Assembly: GCF_937875145.1 (NCBI RefSeq) | Contig: NZ_CALNCS010000054.1 | Coordinates: 1 to 58,785 of the forward strand | Direction of reading: 5' to 3' | Length of the DNA stretch: 58,785 nucleotides | Source of the DNA: Alkalibaculum bacchi | GTDB lineage: Bacteria > Bacillota > Clostridia > Eubacteriales > Alkalibacteraceae | Shown: piece by piece, positions 16,995-25,286 of the stretch | How positions within the stretch are numbered: position 1 is the first letter of the stretch | How the letters are laid out: each line of letters opens with the position of its first letter | Notes under the pieces: generated by a model | The model's input: only the letters and a program-made list of their open reading frames with translations | Databases searched by the model: none | What the model was told of the DNA's origin: nothing | Program-made: the position numbers and the translations under genes

Positions 16995-19214
16995 CTAACC
17001 AACAATCGTAATCGGCGCCATACTTAAAGCTACTTTTTTAATTCCCATTCCTGGAAAGGCTATAGAGGCGATGGCATTATCCCCTTGTCCTGAGATATTG
17101 ATGATTGTACCCATTCCCCATTTAGCATGATTGACTTTTGTCCCTTCTTTTATATCTCCTTTGCTGGATTTTTTTTCTGATTGATGGGAATAAGTATGTT
17201 GCATTCGGTTTAGTTGTTGATAAATGCTATTTTTATTAATAATTCCTTTTTGAGATGTTTCGGTTTCCGTAAAGGTAGATTGCTTTTCTACATCACCAGA
17301 GATGAAATTGGCAGGAATTTCATCTAAAAACCTTGATCTAGGATTGTAGCTCGTCCTTCCGTATAGCTTTCTGTAATTGGTATAGGTCATATAAAGCTTT
17401 TCTCTGGCCCTAGTTATACCCACATAACAAAGTCTTCTTTCTTCATGAAGTTCTTTATCGTCATTTAAAGATCTGGAATGTGGAAATATGCCATCTTCTA
17501 AGCCAGGCATGAAAACTACTGGAAATTCTAAGCCCTTAGCATTGTGAAGGGTCATAAGCTTGACTTGACCTTGACCTTCGGAGTAATCATCTATATCTGC
17601 GACTAAAGATACATTTTCTAGAAAAGCTGTTAACGATACGTCATCGCTGTTACTCTCAAATTCTACAGCACTAGAGATTAATTCTTGTAGATTTTCAATT
17701 CTACTTTGACCATTCTCTACTTTGCCCTCTTTGAGCATATCCATATACCCTGTAGTATGCATAATATTATCAATTAATTGGCTAAGAGATAAACTATTCT
17801 TTATTTCTATAAACCCTTTCATCATGTCTGAAAATGCTATGAACTTATTCATAACTGCCTTTGACAAACCAACCATTTCTTCGATATTTAATACTACCTC
17901 AAATAAGCTCATGCCTTTAAAGTCTGCAAATTCTTGAAGTTTTTCTATTGTAGCATTTCCTAGACCTCTTTTTGGCGTATTGATTACCCTTTTAAAACTT
18001 ACATCGTCCTTGTGATTTTCTATCAACGTCAAATACGAGAGAATATCTTTGATTTCCATACGAGAGTAGAACTTTAAACCACCAATAATTTGATAAGGAA
18101 TACCTCTTCCCATAAAGGATTCTTCAAATACCCTAGATTGAGCATTGGTACGATACAATATGGCAATAGAACCGTAGTTACAATCTGTCTCTCTATCAAG
18201 TTTAGAAATTTCTGAAGCAATATAATCTGCCTCATCCCTTTCACTAAACAGTTGCTTAATCTCTATTAATTCACCTTCTGGATTGTCTGTCCACATTTCT
18301 TTTGCTTTTCTATTTGGATTGTTTTGAATGACACTATTAGCCGCTTCAATAATGGTAGTACTAGAACGATAGTTTTGTTCTAGGCGTACAATCTCTGCAT
18401 AATCAAAATCTTTTTCAAATTCTAAAATATTTCTTATATCTGCGCCTCTAAAGCCATAGATGCTTTGATCATCATCTCCACATACGCAAATATTTTGATG
18501 ATTATCGGCTAACATCTTTACAATATGGTATTGAATCGGATTTGTATCCTGATACTCGTCCACTACAATATACTTAAATTTATCTTGATAATACTGAAGT
18601 ACCTCTTCATTTTGTCTAAAGAGATTCACAACATTTACAAGCAAATCATCAAAGTCCATAGCATTATTACTCATAAGCTTATTTTGATATAGTTTATAAA
18701 TTTGAGCAATCTTTTCTCCTTTGAAATCCCCTTCATTTTCACGTAAGAATTTTTCTGGTGAAGTCCCCTTTTCTTTGGCTTGAGAGATTGCACTAGTTAC
18801 CGAGCCAATAGTTAGAGATTTTTCATCAATGTTTAACTCTTTGTAACAATCTTTAATAACATTTTTTTGATCTGCTGAATCGTAAATAACAAAACTTCTC
18901 TCATATCCTAAAAGGTGGGCGTGAAAGCGTAAAAGTTTTGCACATAATGAATGAAAGGTACTCATCCAAATTCGGTCTACATGAGATACATCCATTTTTA
19001 CCATACGTTCTTTCATCTCTTGCGCCGCCTTATTTGTAAAAGTCAAAGCTAGTATCTGATCTGCCCGACCTTTTCCGCTTTGAATAATATGGGCTATACG
19101 ATGAATAATCGTTCTAGTTTTTCCTGAACCTGCTCCTGCTAATATAAGCAGTGGCCCCTCTGTATGAATCACAGCCTTTTGCTGCATTTTATTTAATCCA
19201 TCTAAAAGATTCAT
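16995..19214 (-). CDS. pcrA: ATP-dependent DNA helicase PcrA (UvrD family)
   Basis: A superfamily 1A 3'-5' helicase for repair and rolling-circle replication. The 739 residues carry Walker A LAGAGSGKTRT, motif Ia, motif II VVDEYQDTN, motif III CGDDDQSIYGFRGAD, motif IV LEQNYRSS, motif V LMTLHNAKGLEFPVVF and motif VI CYVGITRAREKL. The C-terminal tail ends in the short Tudor-like segment (VNHAKWGMGTIINISGQG) that contacts RNA polymerase in PcrA. Confidence 0.97.
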   Translation of the reverse strand: MNLLDGLNKMQQKAVIHTEGPLLILAGAGSGKTRTIIHRIAHIIQSGKGRADQILALTFTNKAAQEMKERMVKMDVSHVDRIWMSTFHSLCAKLLRFHAHLLGYERSFVIYDSADQKNVIKDCYKELNIDEKSLTIGSVTSAISQAKEKGTSPEKFLRENEGDFKGEKIAQIYKLYQNKLMSNNAMDFDDLLVNVVNLFRQNEEVLQYYQDKFKYIVVDEYQDTNPIQYHIVKMLADNHQNICVCGDDDQSIYGFRGADIRNILEFEKDFDYAEIVRLEQNYRSSTTIIEAANSVIQNNPNRKAKEMWTDNPEGELIEIKQLFSERDEADYIASEISKLDRETDCNYGSIAILYRTNAQSRVFEESFMGRGIPYQIIGGLKFYSRMEIKDILSYLTLIENHKDDVSFKRVINTPKRGLGNATIEKLQEFADFKGMSLFEVVLNIEEMVGLSKAVMNKFIAFSDMMKGFIEIKNSLSLSQLIDNIMHTTGYMDMLKEGKVENGQSRIENLQELISSAVEFESNSDDVSLTAFLENVSLVADIDDYSEGQGQVKLMTLHNAKGLEFPVVFMPGLEDGIFPHSRSLNDDKELHEERRLCYVGITRAREKLYMTYTNYRKLYGRTSYNPRSRFLDEIPANFISGDVEKQSTFTETETSQKGIINKNSIYQQLNRMQHTYSHQSEKKSSKGDIKEGTKVNHAKWGMGTIINISGQGDNAIASIAFPGMGIKKVALSMAPITIVG

Positions 19215-19274
19215 ATTCTTCTCCTTACTCTTTGGTTTATACCCTAAGTTTTTTGTAATAATATAGATTTCTTT

Positions 19275-20408
19275 CTAAAAAAGAATCTTACCATAGTAGA
19301 TGGATTTTAATACTTTATCCATCTCTTCTTTAGTCATTTTTACTGGATTTGCTCTAGTAGAGCCTAACAGGGCATTGTCTAATACTACATCATAGCGAGA
19401 TAAAAACGCTTCTTCTGAAATTCCCATCTCTTTAAAACTCTTTGGAATATTTAATCTATCGTTTAAATTTTTGATGCTTTCTATAAAATTATCTTGCCCA
19501 ATAGCTTTTGCAAGCTTATCTAATCTTTCCTTCACTAGGGAATCTCTAGAATTATAGCTCAAAACATATGGTAAGCCTATTGCATTGATTAAGCCATGCC
19601 CATAGTCGAACATGCCCCCGATACTATGGGAGATGCCGTGATCCATTCCAAGACCTATATTGTGAAAGGCCATAGCTGCCATAGATTGATAATTATGCAC
19701 CTTTTGTCTGCTTGTAATATCCCCTTTTTCATAGGATATTGGCAAGTATTCAAAGAGTCCTTCTATAGCTCCCCTACAAAGGACTTCGCTAAAGTCGTCT
19801 AGATTTTTATTCGTGTAGCATTCTACAGCATGGGTCATAGCATCCATTCCCGTTTGAGCTACCACCTCTTTAGGCATAGATAAGGTAAGCTCACCGTCCA
19901 GTATGGCGTAATCTGGAATAAAATTATATGTTTTTAATCCTATTTTAATATTTTCTTCTCCATAAGTGATGACTGAGGTTTTTGTCATCTCAGAACCTGT
20001 ACCCGAGGTGGACGGAATAGCAATAAGTCCTATATCTCTAGAAATATTGATGTCGAGGGATTTTCTGATGATTTCGAAATTGAGTTCAGGATGTTCATAT
20101 AAAAGTATCATAACCTTGCTTGCATCAATAGCGGAACCCCCTCCCAAACCAATTACCGCATCAGGCTTAAAAGCTTTCATTTTATTGACCCCTGCTACAA
20201 CTTCACTAGCTGTAGGATTTGCACCTATGCTCGAAAATACACTATACTGGCAATTATTTTCCTCTAATATCTTCTCTAACCGAGGGATCGTTCCATTTTT
20301 AAACATAGATGATTTTCCTGTGACAATGAAGTATTTTTTATACTTTAACTCCTTAATATATTCTAAGGATCCAGGATAGGATACATATTCAATTCCATGT
20401 AATCTCAT
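19275..20408 (-). CDS. Iron-containing alcohol dehydrogenase
   Basis: A 377-residue group III (iron) NAD(P)-dependent alcohol dehydrogenase. The N-terminal nucleotide-binding domain contains GGGSAIDASK; the C-terminal helical domain has the metal-binding Asp and His residues in GMDAMTHAVE and MDHGISHSIGG. Substrate could be a short-chain alcohol or aldehyde; it cannot be read from sequence. It stands as a single gene downstream of nothing obvious; the next gene is divergent. Confidence 0.88.
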   Translation of the reverse strand: MRLHGIEYVSYPGSLEYIKELKYKKYFIVTGKSSMFKNGTIPRLEKILEENNCQYSVFSSIGANPTASEVVAGVNKMKAFKPDAVIGLGGGSAIDASKVMILLYEHPELNFEIIRKSLDINISRDIGLIAIPSTSGTGSEMTKTSVITYGEENIKIGLKTYNFIPDYAILDGELTLSMPKEVVAQTGMDAMTHAVECYTNKNLDDFSEVLCRGAIEGLFEYLPISYEKGDITSRQKVHNYQSMAAMAFHNIGLGMDHGISHSIGGMFDYGHGLINAIGLPYVLSYNSRDSLVKERLDKLAKAIGQDNFIESIKNLNDRLNIPKSFKEMGISEEAFLSRYDVVLDNALLGSTRANPVKMTKEEMDKVLKSIYYGKILF

Positions 20409-20604
20409 TTTTATAACCTCCTCTGATTTAGTTCTAAGTTGGATGTTTAAAACATTGATATGGTGTTAATCAATACTTTGGTTCAAGATTTTGATTATTA
20501 CTGCACATTACACATTATAGCATTAATCGCTGTAGAATTATTCTGAAATATTTTCACTAGACATATAATACATATATAAAAAGAGCTTTTATGCTCTAAG
20601 AGAG

Positions 20605-21270
20605 GTGAGAGTTATAATACGCAAAAAAGAAATAATGATACTAACATCAATTCTATCCATTTTGATTATTACATCATCTTGCGTAAAAAGTGAAGAAAAA
20701 GTAAACGAGGAAATTATTCAAATGACTACTAATTTACTTTCTTGTAATTGGCAAATACATAATATTCAAATGACTTATGAAGATTATAAAGAAGAAGTTG
20801 CTGATTATTTTATAGATAAAGAGACCTTTAAAGATCATATAAAACACGATGATTTAAATCCAATTATCTTAGAGGATGTAACAAAGAACGATGCCGCATT
20901 GATTGAGAAATACAAGACGAAAAATATTTTCAACTATGATCTTTTAAACATTCAAATATCTAAAGTTTATGGCGAGGCCACTTCTACAAGTAAATACTGC
21001 TATATTAATATGATTGTGTCTCCACATATTCCCCAGCAAAAGGAAAATGCGGTGGCATATACGGCTACAGGATACACCTTAAAAGAAGAGCAAAACATAA
21101 TGATTCTATGGACAAAAGAAAATAACAAGTGGAAGATATCCGATTTCCAGGGAAATACCTATTTAATAGACTTAAAAGATAAACTGTCGAAGGAATTCAT
21201 CAGCAGATACACCACCTACAACAGCGAACCTGTTGAATACATACATACGTTTGAATTGATAAACGAATAA
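20605..21270 (+). CDS. Putative lipoprotein, function unknown
   Basis: The 221-residue product has a charged start, a hydrophobic segment and a lipobox-like ITSSC at about residue 26, so it is probably a membrane-anchored lipoprotein. The C-terminal part (ENNKWKISDFQGN) resembles the NTF2-like or DUF4829-type fold of small secreted proteins, but I do not recognise the family with certainty. Start is GTG 20605 or ATG 20635; the GAGAGGTGAG stretch could serve either. A strong terminator follows at 21283. Confidence 0.6.
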   Translation: MRVIIRKKEIMILTSILSILIITSSCVKSEEKVNEEIIQMTTNLLSCNWQIHNIQMTYEDYKEEVADYFIDKETFKDHIKHDDLNPIILEDVTKNDAALIEKYKTKNIFNYDLLNIQISKVYGEATSTSKYCYINMIVSPHIPQQKENAVAYTATGYTLKEEQNIMILWTKENNKWKISDFQGNTYLIDLKDKLSKEFISRYTTYNSEPVEYIHTFELINE

Positions 21271-21282
21271 AAAATAGTGATC

Positions 21283-21308
21283 AGCCACCAACGGTGGCTC
21301 TTGTTTTT
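21283..21308 (+). terminator. Intrinsic terminator of the lipoprotein gene
   Basis: AGCCACC (21283-21289) and GGTGGCT (21293-21299) form a 7-bp stem with a 3-base loop, followed by CTTGTTTTT. Confidence 0.85.
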
Positions 21309-21320
21309 GCTTTTGCTAAC

Positions 21321-21450
21321 CACCTGGGAGTAATACCCGATTTATCTTGTCCGAAGGTAAGAGAAATCGAATGGTATTACCCCTGTCAAGGTTGGCGAGA
21401 CTTATAGCGACTAAAAGGAGCTATAAGTCCGCAACCTACGACAGACCGCC
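21321..21450. ncRNA. Candidate structured RNA or palindromic repeat, two stacked hairpins
   Basis: The first hairpin has arms GTAATACC (21330-21337) and GGTATTAC (21373-21380). The second, right next to it, has CTGTC, GGTTG and GACTTATAGC on the left (21383-21408) and GCTATAAGTC, CAACC and GACAG on the right (21420-21444), with short internal loops. No protein frame is convincing here. Its strand is not known: it lies after a plus-strand terminator and just beyond the minus-strand DUF3887-like gene. Confidence 0.45.
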
Positions 21451-21885
21451 TTATTTAGCATTTTCCACTAATTTAGGTGAATTAAATAGAAGCGTCTCTA
21501 TTTTAGGGTCTTCTCCTTCTGTAAAGTAAACTGTGACGGCGACATCTGATGTTTCTTTTGAAAATGTAGCTTTATAGATTACCACAATGTAATCTTCGTC
21601 ACCTTGTGACACTTTATCTACTTTTGCTAGTTCTTTGTTTTCGTAATTACCGATAATATCTTTTATTTGTTTTTTAATGATTCCTTCGTAATTTTCTACA
21701 TTTAAGGCATCAAGCATTATAGGGCCAAAGTCCTTGCTAAATTTCTCATAATTGTCTTCATTCATTCCTTGTAGCATATTTTCGACCATAGGATCCGCGT
21801 ATTTTTGGACTTCTTCTTTATCTACCCCCTTGCTACAAGCTGGTAATAAGAGTAAAAGCAAAAAAAGGATTGCTATTCTTTTCAA
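21451..21885 (-). CDS. DUF3887-like lipoprotein
   Basis: A 144-residue secreted lipoprotein: basic start, leucine-rich core and lipobox LLPACSKG. The body (QYADPMVENMLQGMNEDNYEKF ... is split here) fits the DUF3887 pattern of an NTF2-like fold, with a helix followed by YEGIIKKQIKDIIG and the strand VAVTVYFTEG. Family role unknown. It lies 12 bp downstream of the YhfC-like gene and is probably co-transcribed. Confidence 0.7.
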   Translation of the reverse strand: MKRIAILFLLLLLLPACSKGVDKEEVQKYADPMVENMLQGMNEDNYEKFSKDFGPIMLDALNVENYEGIIKKQIKDIIGNYENKELAKVDKVSQGDEDYIVVIYKATFSKETSDVAVTVYFTEGEDPKIETLLFNSPKLVENAK

Positions 21886-21897
21886 ATTCTATCCCTC

Positions 21898-22659
21898 CTA
21901 TATTACAAATTTCCACAGACTTTTTTTACGATGTATATATATTATACTGAAGATAGCTCCTATGCCTATTATGCCCTCCACAATCCATATATTGGACGAT
22001 ATGAGCAAAATTGATACATTAAGCAAAGTATGAAGCCCTATGGCTATAATAAGGCCTGTAACTTTCCCAACGCGAATAGATCCTAAAACAAGTAAAGAAA
22101 GGCCTATGTGAATAATTATAGTAAATAGCCGTTCCATGCCAGCTAGCAAATAAAGTGCAGGGGGAGTTTCCTGTAATAATAGAGTTACGGTATCTATATT
22201 CGGCAAGAGACCTACTATATTTTCGAATAAACCAAAGTTCAAATGTAAGGATATAAAAATAAAAGCCAAATAGTTTACGCCCACTAAGATAATGGATTCT
22301 ACTCCTCCATGGCCAATGCCAAAAATCACCCCATTTTCCCATTCACGTTTATCTACTAGCAAAAACTTAAAGGCTACATATCGTCCAATCTCTTCAAAAA
22401 GACCTGCAGTCAAAGCTAACATCACAATATACAGTTTTTCATTTTGAACGATATAGGTATAAAACCAAAATTGACCGCCAAGCCAATTTAACAGCGGAAT
22501 TCGTATGAACAATTGAAAGATGGTGAACACCAAAGCACCGACGACAAGATAAGATAAAGAAGCATTGTAATGTCTCTTAAAATAGATAATCATGACAATT
22601 GGAAATCCTATAGAAATTAACGCTGTAAGGGCAATAAAAAGCAAAGATAAACCGCCCAT
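21898..22659 (-). CDS. YhfC-family putative intramembrane metalloprotease
   Basis: The 253 residues are almost all hydrophobic, with about seven membrane segments. The family motifs GLFEEIGRYVAFK, FGIGHGGVESIIL and GLHTLLNVS are present; the EE and H residues are the likely active site shared with CPBP/glutamic-type intramembrane proteases. Substrate unknown. Start at ATG 22659 follows GGGGG. It lies upstream of the lipoprotein at 21451. Confidence 0.8.
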   Translation of the reverse strand: MGGLSLLFIALTALISIGFPIVMIIYFKRHYNASLSYLVVGALVFTIFQLFIRIPLLNWLGGQFWFYTYIVQNEKLYIVMLALTAGLFEEIGRYVAFKFLLVDKREWENGVIFGIGHGGVESIILVGVNYLAFIFISLHLNFGLFENIVGLLPNIDTVTLLLQETPPALYLLAGMERLFTIIIHIGLSLLVLGSIRVGKVTGLIIAIGLHTLLNVSILLISSNIWIVEGIIGIGAIFSIIYIHRKKSLWKFVI

Positions 22660-22796
22660 TTTTTCACCCCCAATAGAATTCTCAAATACAGTATAACATA
22701 TAATGGTAAAACATATCGTAGATTCATGAAATTTAACAAGTGTTTAGCAGTAGTTAAATGATAGTTGAACAATTGTACTTTTTCTGTCCAACCATT

Positions 22797-22843
22797 AAAA
22801 AAATGAAAAGCAGGAACAAACAAATCATTCCTACTTTTCATTT
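22797..22843 (-). terminator. Intrinsic terminator of the 49-aa gene
   Basis: AAATGAAAAGCAGGAA and TTCCTACTTTTCATTT pair with one mismatch. The minus-strand product runs into seven T residues. Confidence 0.8.
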
Positions 22844-22847
22844 CATT

Positions 22848-22997
22848 TTATGCTTGATCTTGTATCAGCTTTTCTACTCGATCGATTGCTGTTTGAAAAC
22901 CATCTCTCCAACCATCTGAATACTTATAATCAGCTTCCGAACCCATTAACATAACAGATTTTTTCATATTTTCTAATCTTTCTATTATCGCTTCCAT
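22848..22997 (-). CDS. Small conserved-type protein (49 aa), function unknown
   Basis: Begins ATG at 22997 with GGGGG eleven bases upstream. The protein starts MEAIIERLENMKKSVMLM and ends KLIQDQA; it is helical and charged with no membrane segment or cysteines. The perfect terminator straight after the stop codon shows it is a transcribed unit. A 22-bp palindrome at 23048-23069 lies 50 bp upstream and may be its operator. I do not recognise the family. Confidence 0.65.
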   Translation of the reverse strand: MEAIIERLENMKKSVMLMGSEADYKYSDGWRDGFQTAIDRVEKLIQDQA

Positions 22998-23047
22998 ACT
23001 ATAGCATCCCCCTTAGAAAAACAATATTTACTATATTCTATACCTTT

Positions 23048-23069
23048 GTTATGATAACGTTACCATAAC
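23048..23069. promoter_or_regulatory. 22-bp palindrome, candidate operator
   Basis: GTTATGATAAC followed by GTTACCATAAC is an inverted repeat with one mismatch. It sits about 50 bp before the 49-aa gene, where a repressor would act. TetR-type regulators bind sites of this shape, but no regulator gene is beside it. Confidence 0.5.
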
Positions 23070-23205
23070 TTATATTTATTATTGTAGTCCTTTATATTCA
23101 AAAAATCAAGTAAATAGTCAACTTATTATCGGTATAATATGTCATTTTTCATCCTTATTCAAAAGAATCATGTTATACCAACAAATAAAGTGCTATACTA
23201 AATGA

Positions 23206-24279
23206 TTAATAATGCACTCGAATCAACCAAAAAGTAATTCCAGATCGATTCCAGCCTATATCCCAAGGTACTCTATAACGGTCTACATTATGACAGTTTA
23301 CGAGAGGATATCCTTTTGAATCATAACCCGATACAATAGACACGTGACCAATCTTCCCCTTTTCTTCGTAAGCGACAATATCTCCTGGCTGCAATTTGTA
23401 GGCTGATTGGTATACATTCTCATAACTCCCTACAGCTATTCTTGAGCCTCTCCCGCTATTTAAAAAGTAATTCGTAAGATTTTGAGCCTTTATCCAAGCT
23501 AGACTCCCCCCTTTATGGTAATTCCACAGGCTGTTTTTCTTAAAGCCTCCCCCTTCGTGTAGGACTTGAGATGTAAAATTAGCGCAATCTCCACCAACAG
23601 GATTGTAATTTCGGTAATCTTTATTGTAGCTACTGTTTTCATAAGCACTACAATATTTGTCTGCGTACTTGATGGCCTTTTTTCTTCGACCTTCTAATTT
23701 GTATTTTTCAGGATTGTAGTTACTAATGTACTTCATTATCTCTTCTTTTTTTTCGTCTTTTAAGGAAATGCTATCTGCCATTGGATCAGATGACCAATCC
23801 TTTGTAATAATCCAGCGATCTTCTTTCATTTCAATTCTCATATAGTGGTATACTGCAATCTTATAACTGTTTTCTTTGTCCTCACCTTTGTACTGATAAA
23901 TATATTCATCTATAGATTTTACAGTTAAATTATAGGTAGAATCAGAGCCTGTTATTTTGGGAAACTTGTGATAACTCTTTATATCTGTATATTCTATTTC
24001 TTGTTTTTTTGCCCATTTATTAAGATAATCTTGCTTTTTTATAGCGTATTCATATGCCCATTTTCCGTGAAGAACATCCTGATCATAAGCCTGTTTAAGG
24101 AGCTCTTCATCATTGTTTAAATAAGCTATATTGATATCATTAAGAAGTTGACTTGCTATTTTTTCTACTTCTTTATCTTCAAATAATCTAGAATACATGC
24201 CTAGGGTAACTGTAATACAGCCAATTACAATAAGTATTAGTAGAACTCGCACTATGTATTTGTAGCTACGCATCATCAC
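23206..24279 (-). CDS. Membrane-anchored amidase-domain protein (amidase_6)
   Basis: A 357-residue protein with one N-terminal membrane anchor (about residues 8-28, YIVRVLLILIVIGCITVT) and an outside portion. Residues from about 200 on form the putative amidase domain (PF12671 type): YADKYCSAY, the catalytic cysteine in GGDCANFTSQ, GDIVAYEEKGKIGHVSIV with the active His, and LVNCHNVDRY. Such proteins act on cell wall peptides or related amides. The middle residues 40-180 look like an NTF2-like domain. The exact start is uncertain among three adjacent codons (24273-24279). Confidence 0.8.
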   Translation of the reverse strand: MMMRSYKYIVRVLLILIVIGCITVTLGMYSRLFEDKEVEKIASQLLNDINIAYLNNDEELLKQAYDQDVLHGKWAYEYAIKKQDYLNKWAKKQEIEYTDIKSYHKFPKITGSDSTYNLTVKSIDEYIYQYKGEDKENSYKIAVYHYMRIEMKEDRWIITKDWSSDPMADSISLKDEKKEEIMKYISNYNPEKYKLEGRRKKAIKYADKYCSAYENSSYNKDYRNYNPVGGDCANFTSQVLHEGGGFKKNSLWNYHKGGSLAWIKAQNLTNYFLNSGRGSRIAVGSYENVYQSAYKLQPGDIVAYEEKGKIGHVSIVSGYDSKGYPLVNCHNVDRYRVPWDIGWNRSGITFWLIRVHY

Positions 24280-24285
24280 ACCTCA

Positions 24286-24338
24286 TAAAAAATCACCTCT
24301 TACTGAATACTATTAATAGCTATTCAGCAAAAGGTGAT
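24286..24338 (-). terminator. Intrinsic terminator of the DUF2284 gene
   Basis: ATCACCT and AGGTGAT form the outer stem and CTGAATA/TATTCAG the inner one. The minus-strand product runs into TTTTTT. Confidence 0.75.
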
Positions 24339-24359
24339 CTCATTACAAATAAAACAAAA

Positions 24360-24899
24360 CTAATTCATTAATACGCAACCTACATAAGTCAGTGTATTAG
24401 GGCCATAGTAGTAAGGTATATTGTTTGCAGAACAGATATCACTTACAACGATTCCATAAGCTTCCATAGAAGAAATCATTTTATCTGGAAAACGACAGGG
24501 CTCATCCGGATATGTACATTCTTTACATATCGTACACGCTCCAGCTCCTAAGACCATAGCATCAGGATAAATTTCTCCTATCTTTTTTGCAAAATCAGCA
24601 ATTGCTTTGCCATGAACTTCATTAATCTCTGTCATCGATTCAAAATCAAAAGAATCTTCAAGCTCACCAGTAGTTTGCAGAATCAATCCTTTTTTAAATT
24701 TGCGAATCTTCTCTTCGCATTCTGGTAGCGTTCCACATCCTGGTGGACAGGACCAGTTCTTTCCGTAAGACTTACATTTATTCTCTGCACACATATCTCG
24801 CACTTCTGTTCGCAGTTCAATAAGGTCTGCATCCAGATCTCCAATATGCGTAAAACCACTTTCTAAAGCAAGCTCTTTAATTTTTCCGTAATCATCCAT
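24360..24899 (-). CDS. DUF2284 metal-binding protein
   Basis: The 179 residues hold a cysteine pattern of this family: MCAENKCKSYGKNWSCPPGCG near the N-terminus and CTICKECTYPDEPCRFP in the C-terminal half, plus CSANNIPYYYG. The family is thought to bind metal or an Fe-S cluster, and its biochemical role is not settled. It is a single gene with its own terminator. Confidence 0.85.
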   Translation of the reverse strand: MDDYGKIKELALESGFTHIGDLDADLIELRTEVRDMCAENKCKSYGKNWSCPPGCGTLPECEEKIRKFKKGLILQTTGELEDSFDFESMTEINEVHGKAIADFAKKIGEIYPDAMVLGAGACTICKECTYPDEPCRFPDKMISSMEAYGIVVSDICSANNIPYYYGPNTLTYVGCVLMN

Positions 24900-25180
24900 A
24901 CTCCATGCTCCTTTATTTTAGAATTTTGCATTCGTTTCTTTATCATAAAATATCGCAAATTGCCTCAGCTACGTTGTAGCTTAGGTCGTTACACTTGCTT
25001 ATAGCACTTCACGTCGTCCGCGGGTGCACTTACATCAATTCAAACAAGTTTGGCTGATGTTTACTTTGCCTTCGCGCAAATCATCCCATTTTCTCGTGCA
25101 AGCGCAGAAAATATTTTGATTTTAGCGAGCCAATCTTCTAATACAAATATTATATCACGTAAAACGATTTCAGGATAGTG

Positions 25181-25230
25181 TTTTTAACTACGATTAAATG
25201 CTGATTGAACTATCGTTACGTAGTTAAAAA
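25181..25230. terminator. Bidirectional terminator-like hairpin
   Basis: TTTTTAACTACG (25181-25192) and CGTAGTTAAAAA (25219-25230) pair perfectly over 12 bp with a 26-base loop. Confidence 0.6.
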
Positions 25231-25232
25231 AG

Positions 25233-25284
25233 GATTGCTAAAAGAATTTCCCCGCTTAAATGCGAGTTCTGCTTTTAGCTAATC
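25233..25284. terminator. Hairpin at the end of the MoxR gene
   Basis: GATTGCTAAAAG (25233-25244) and CTTTTAGCTAATC (25272-25284) pair with one bulge. It abuts the stop codon of the AAA+ gene. Confidence 0.5.
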
Positions 25285-25286
25285 TT

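Larger units (their letters stand above)
24900..25286. other. Intergenic region with a GC-richer block and two large hairpins
   Basis: About 24947-25131 is GC-richer and has an odd, repeat-like texture (for example AGCTACGTTGTAGCT at 24967-24981) with no coding frame. It is followed by two terminator-type hairpins at 25181-25230 and 25233-25284. It may be a dispersed non-coding repeat of this lineage. Confidence 0.5.

Noticed and set aside
22617..22841. Minus-strand frame of 74 aa upstream of the YhfC gene
   Set aside because: It covers a terminator hairpin and overlaps the YhfC start in another frame; no credible ribosome site or motifs.
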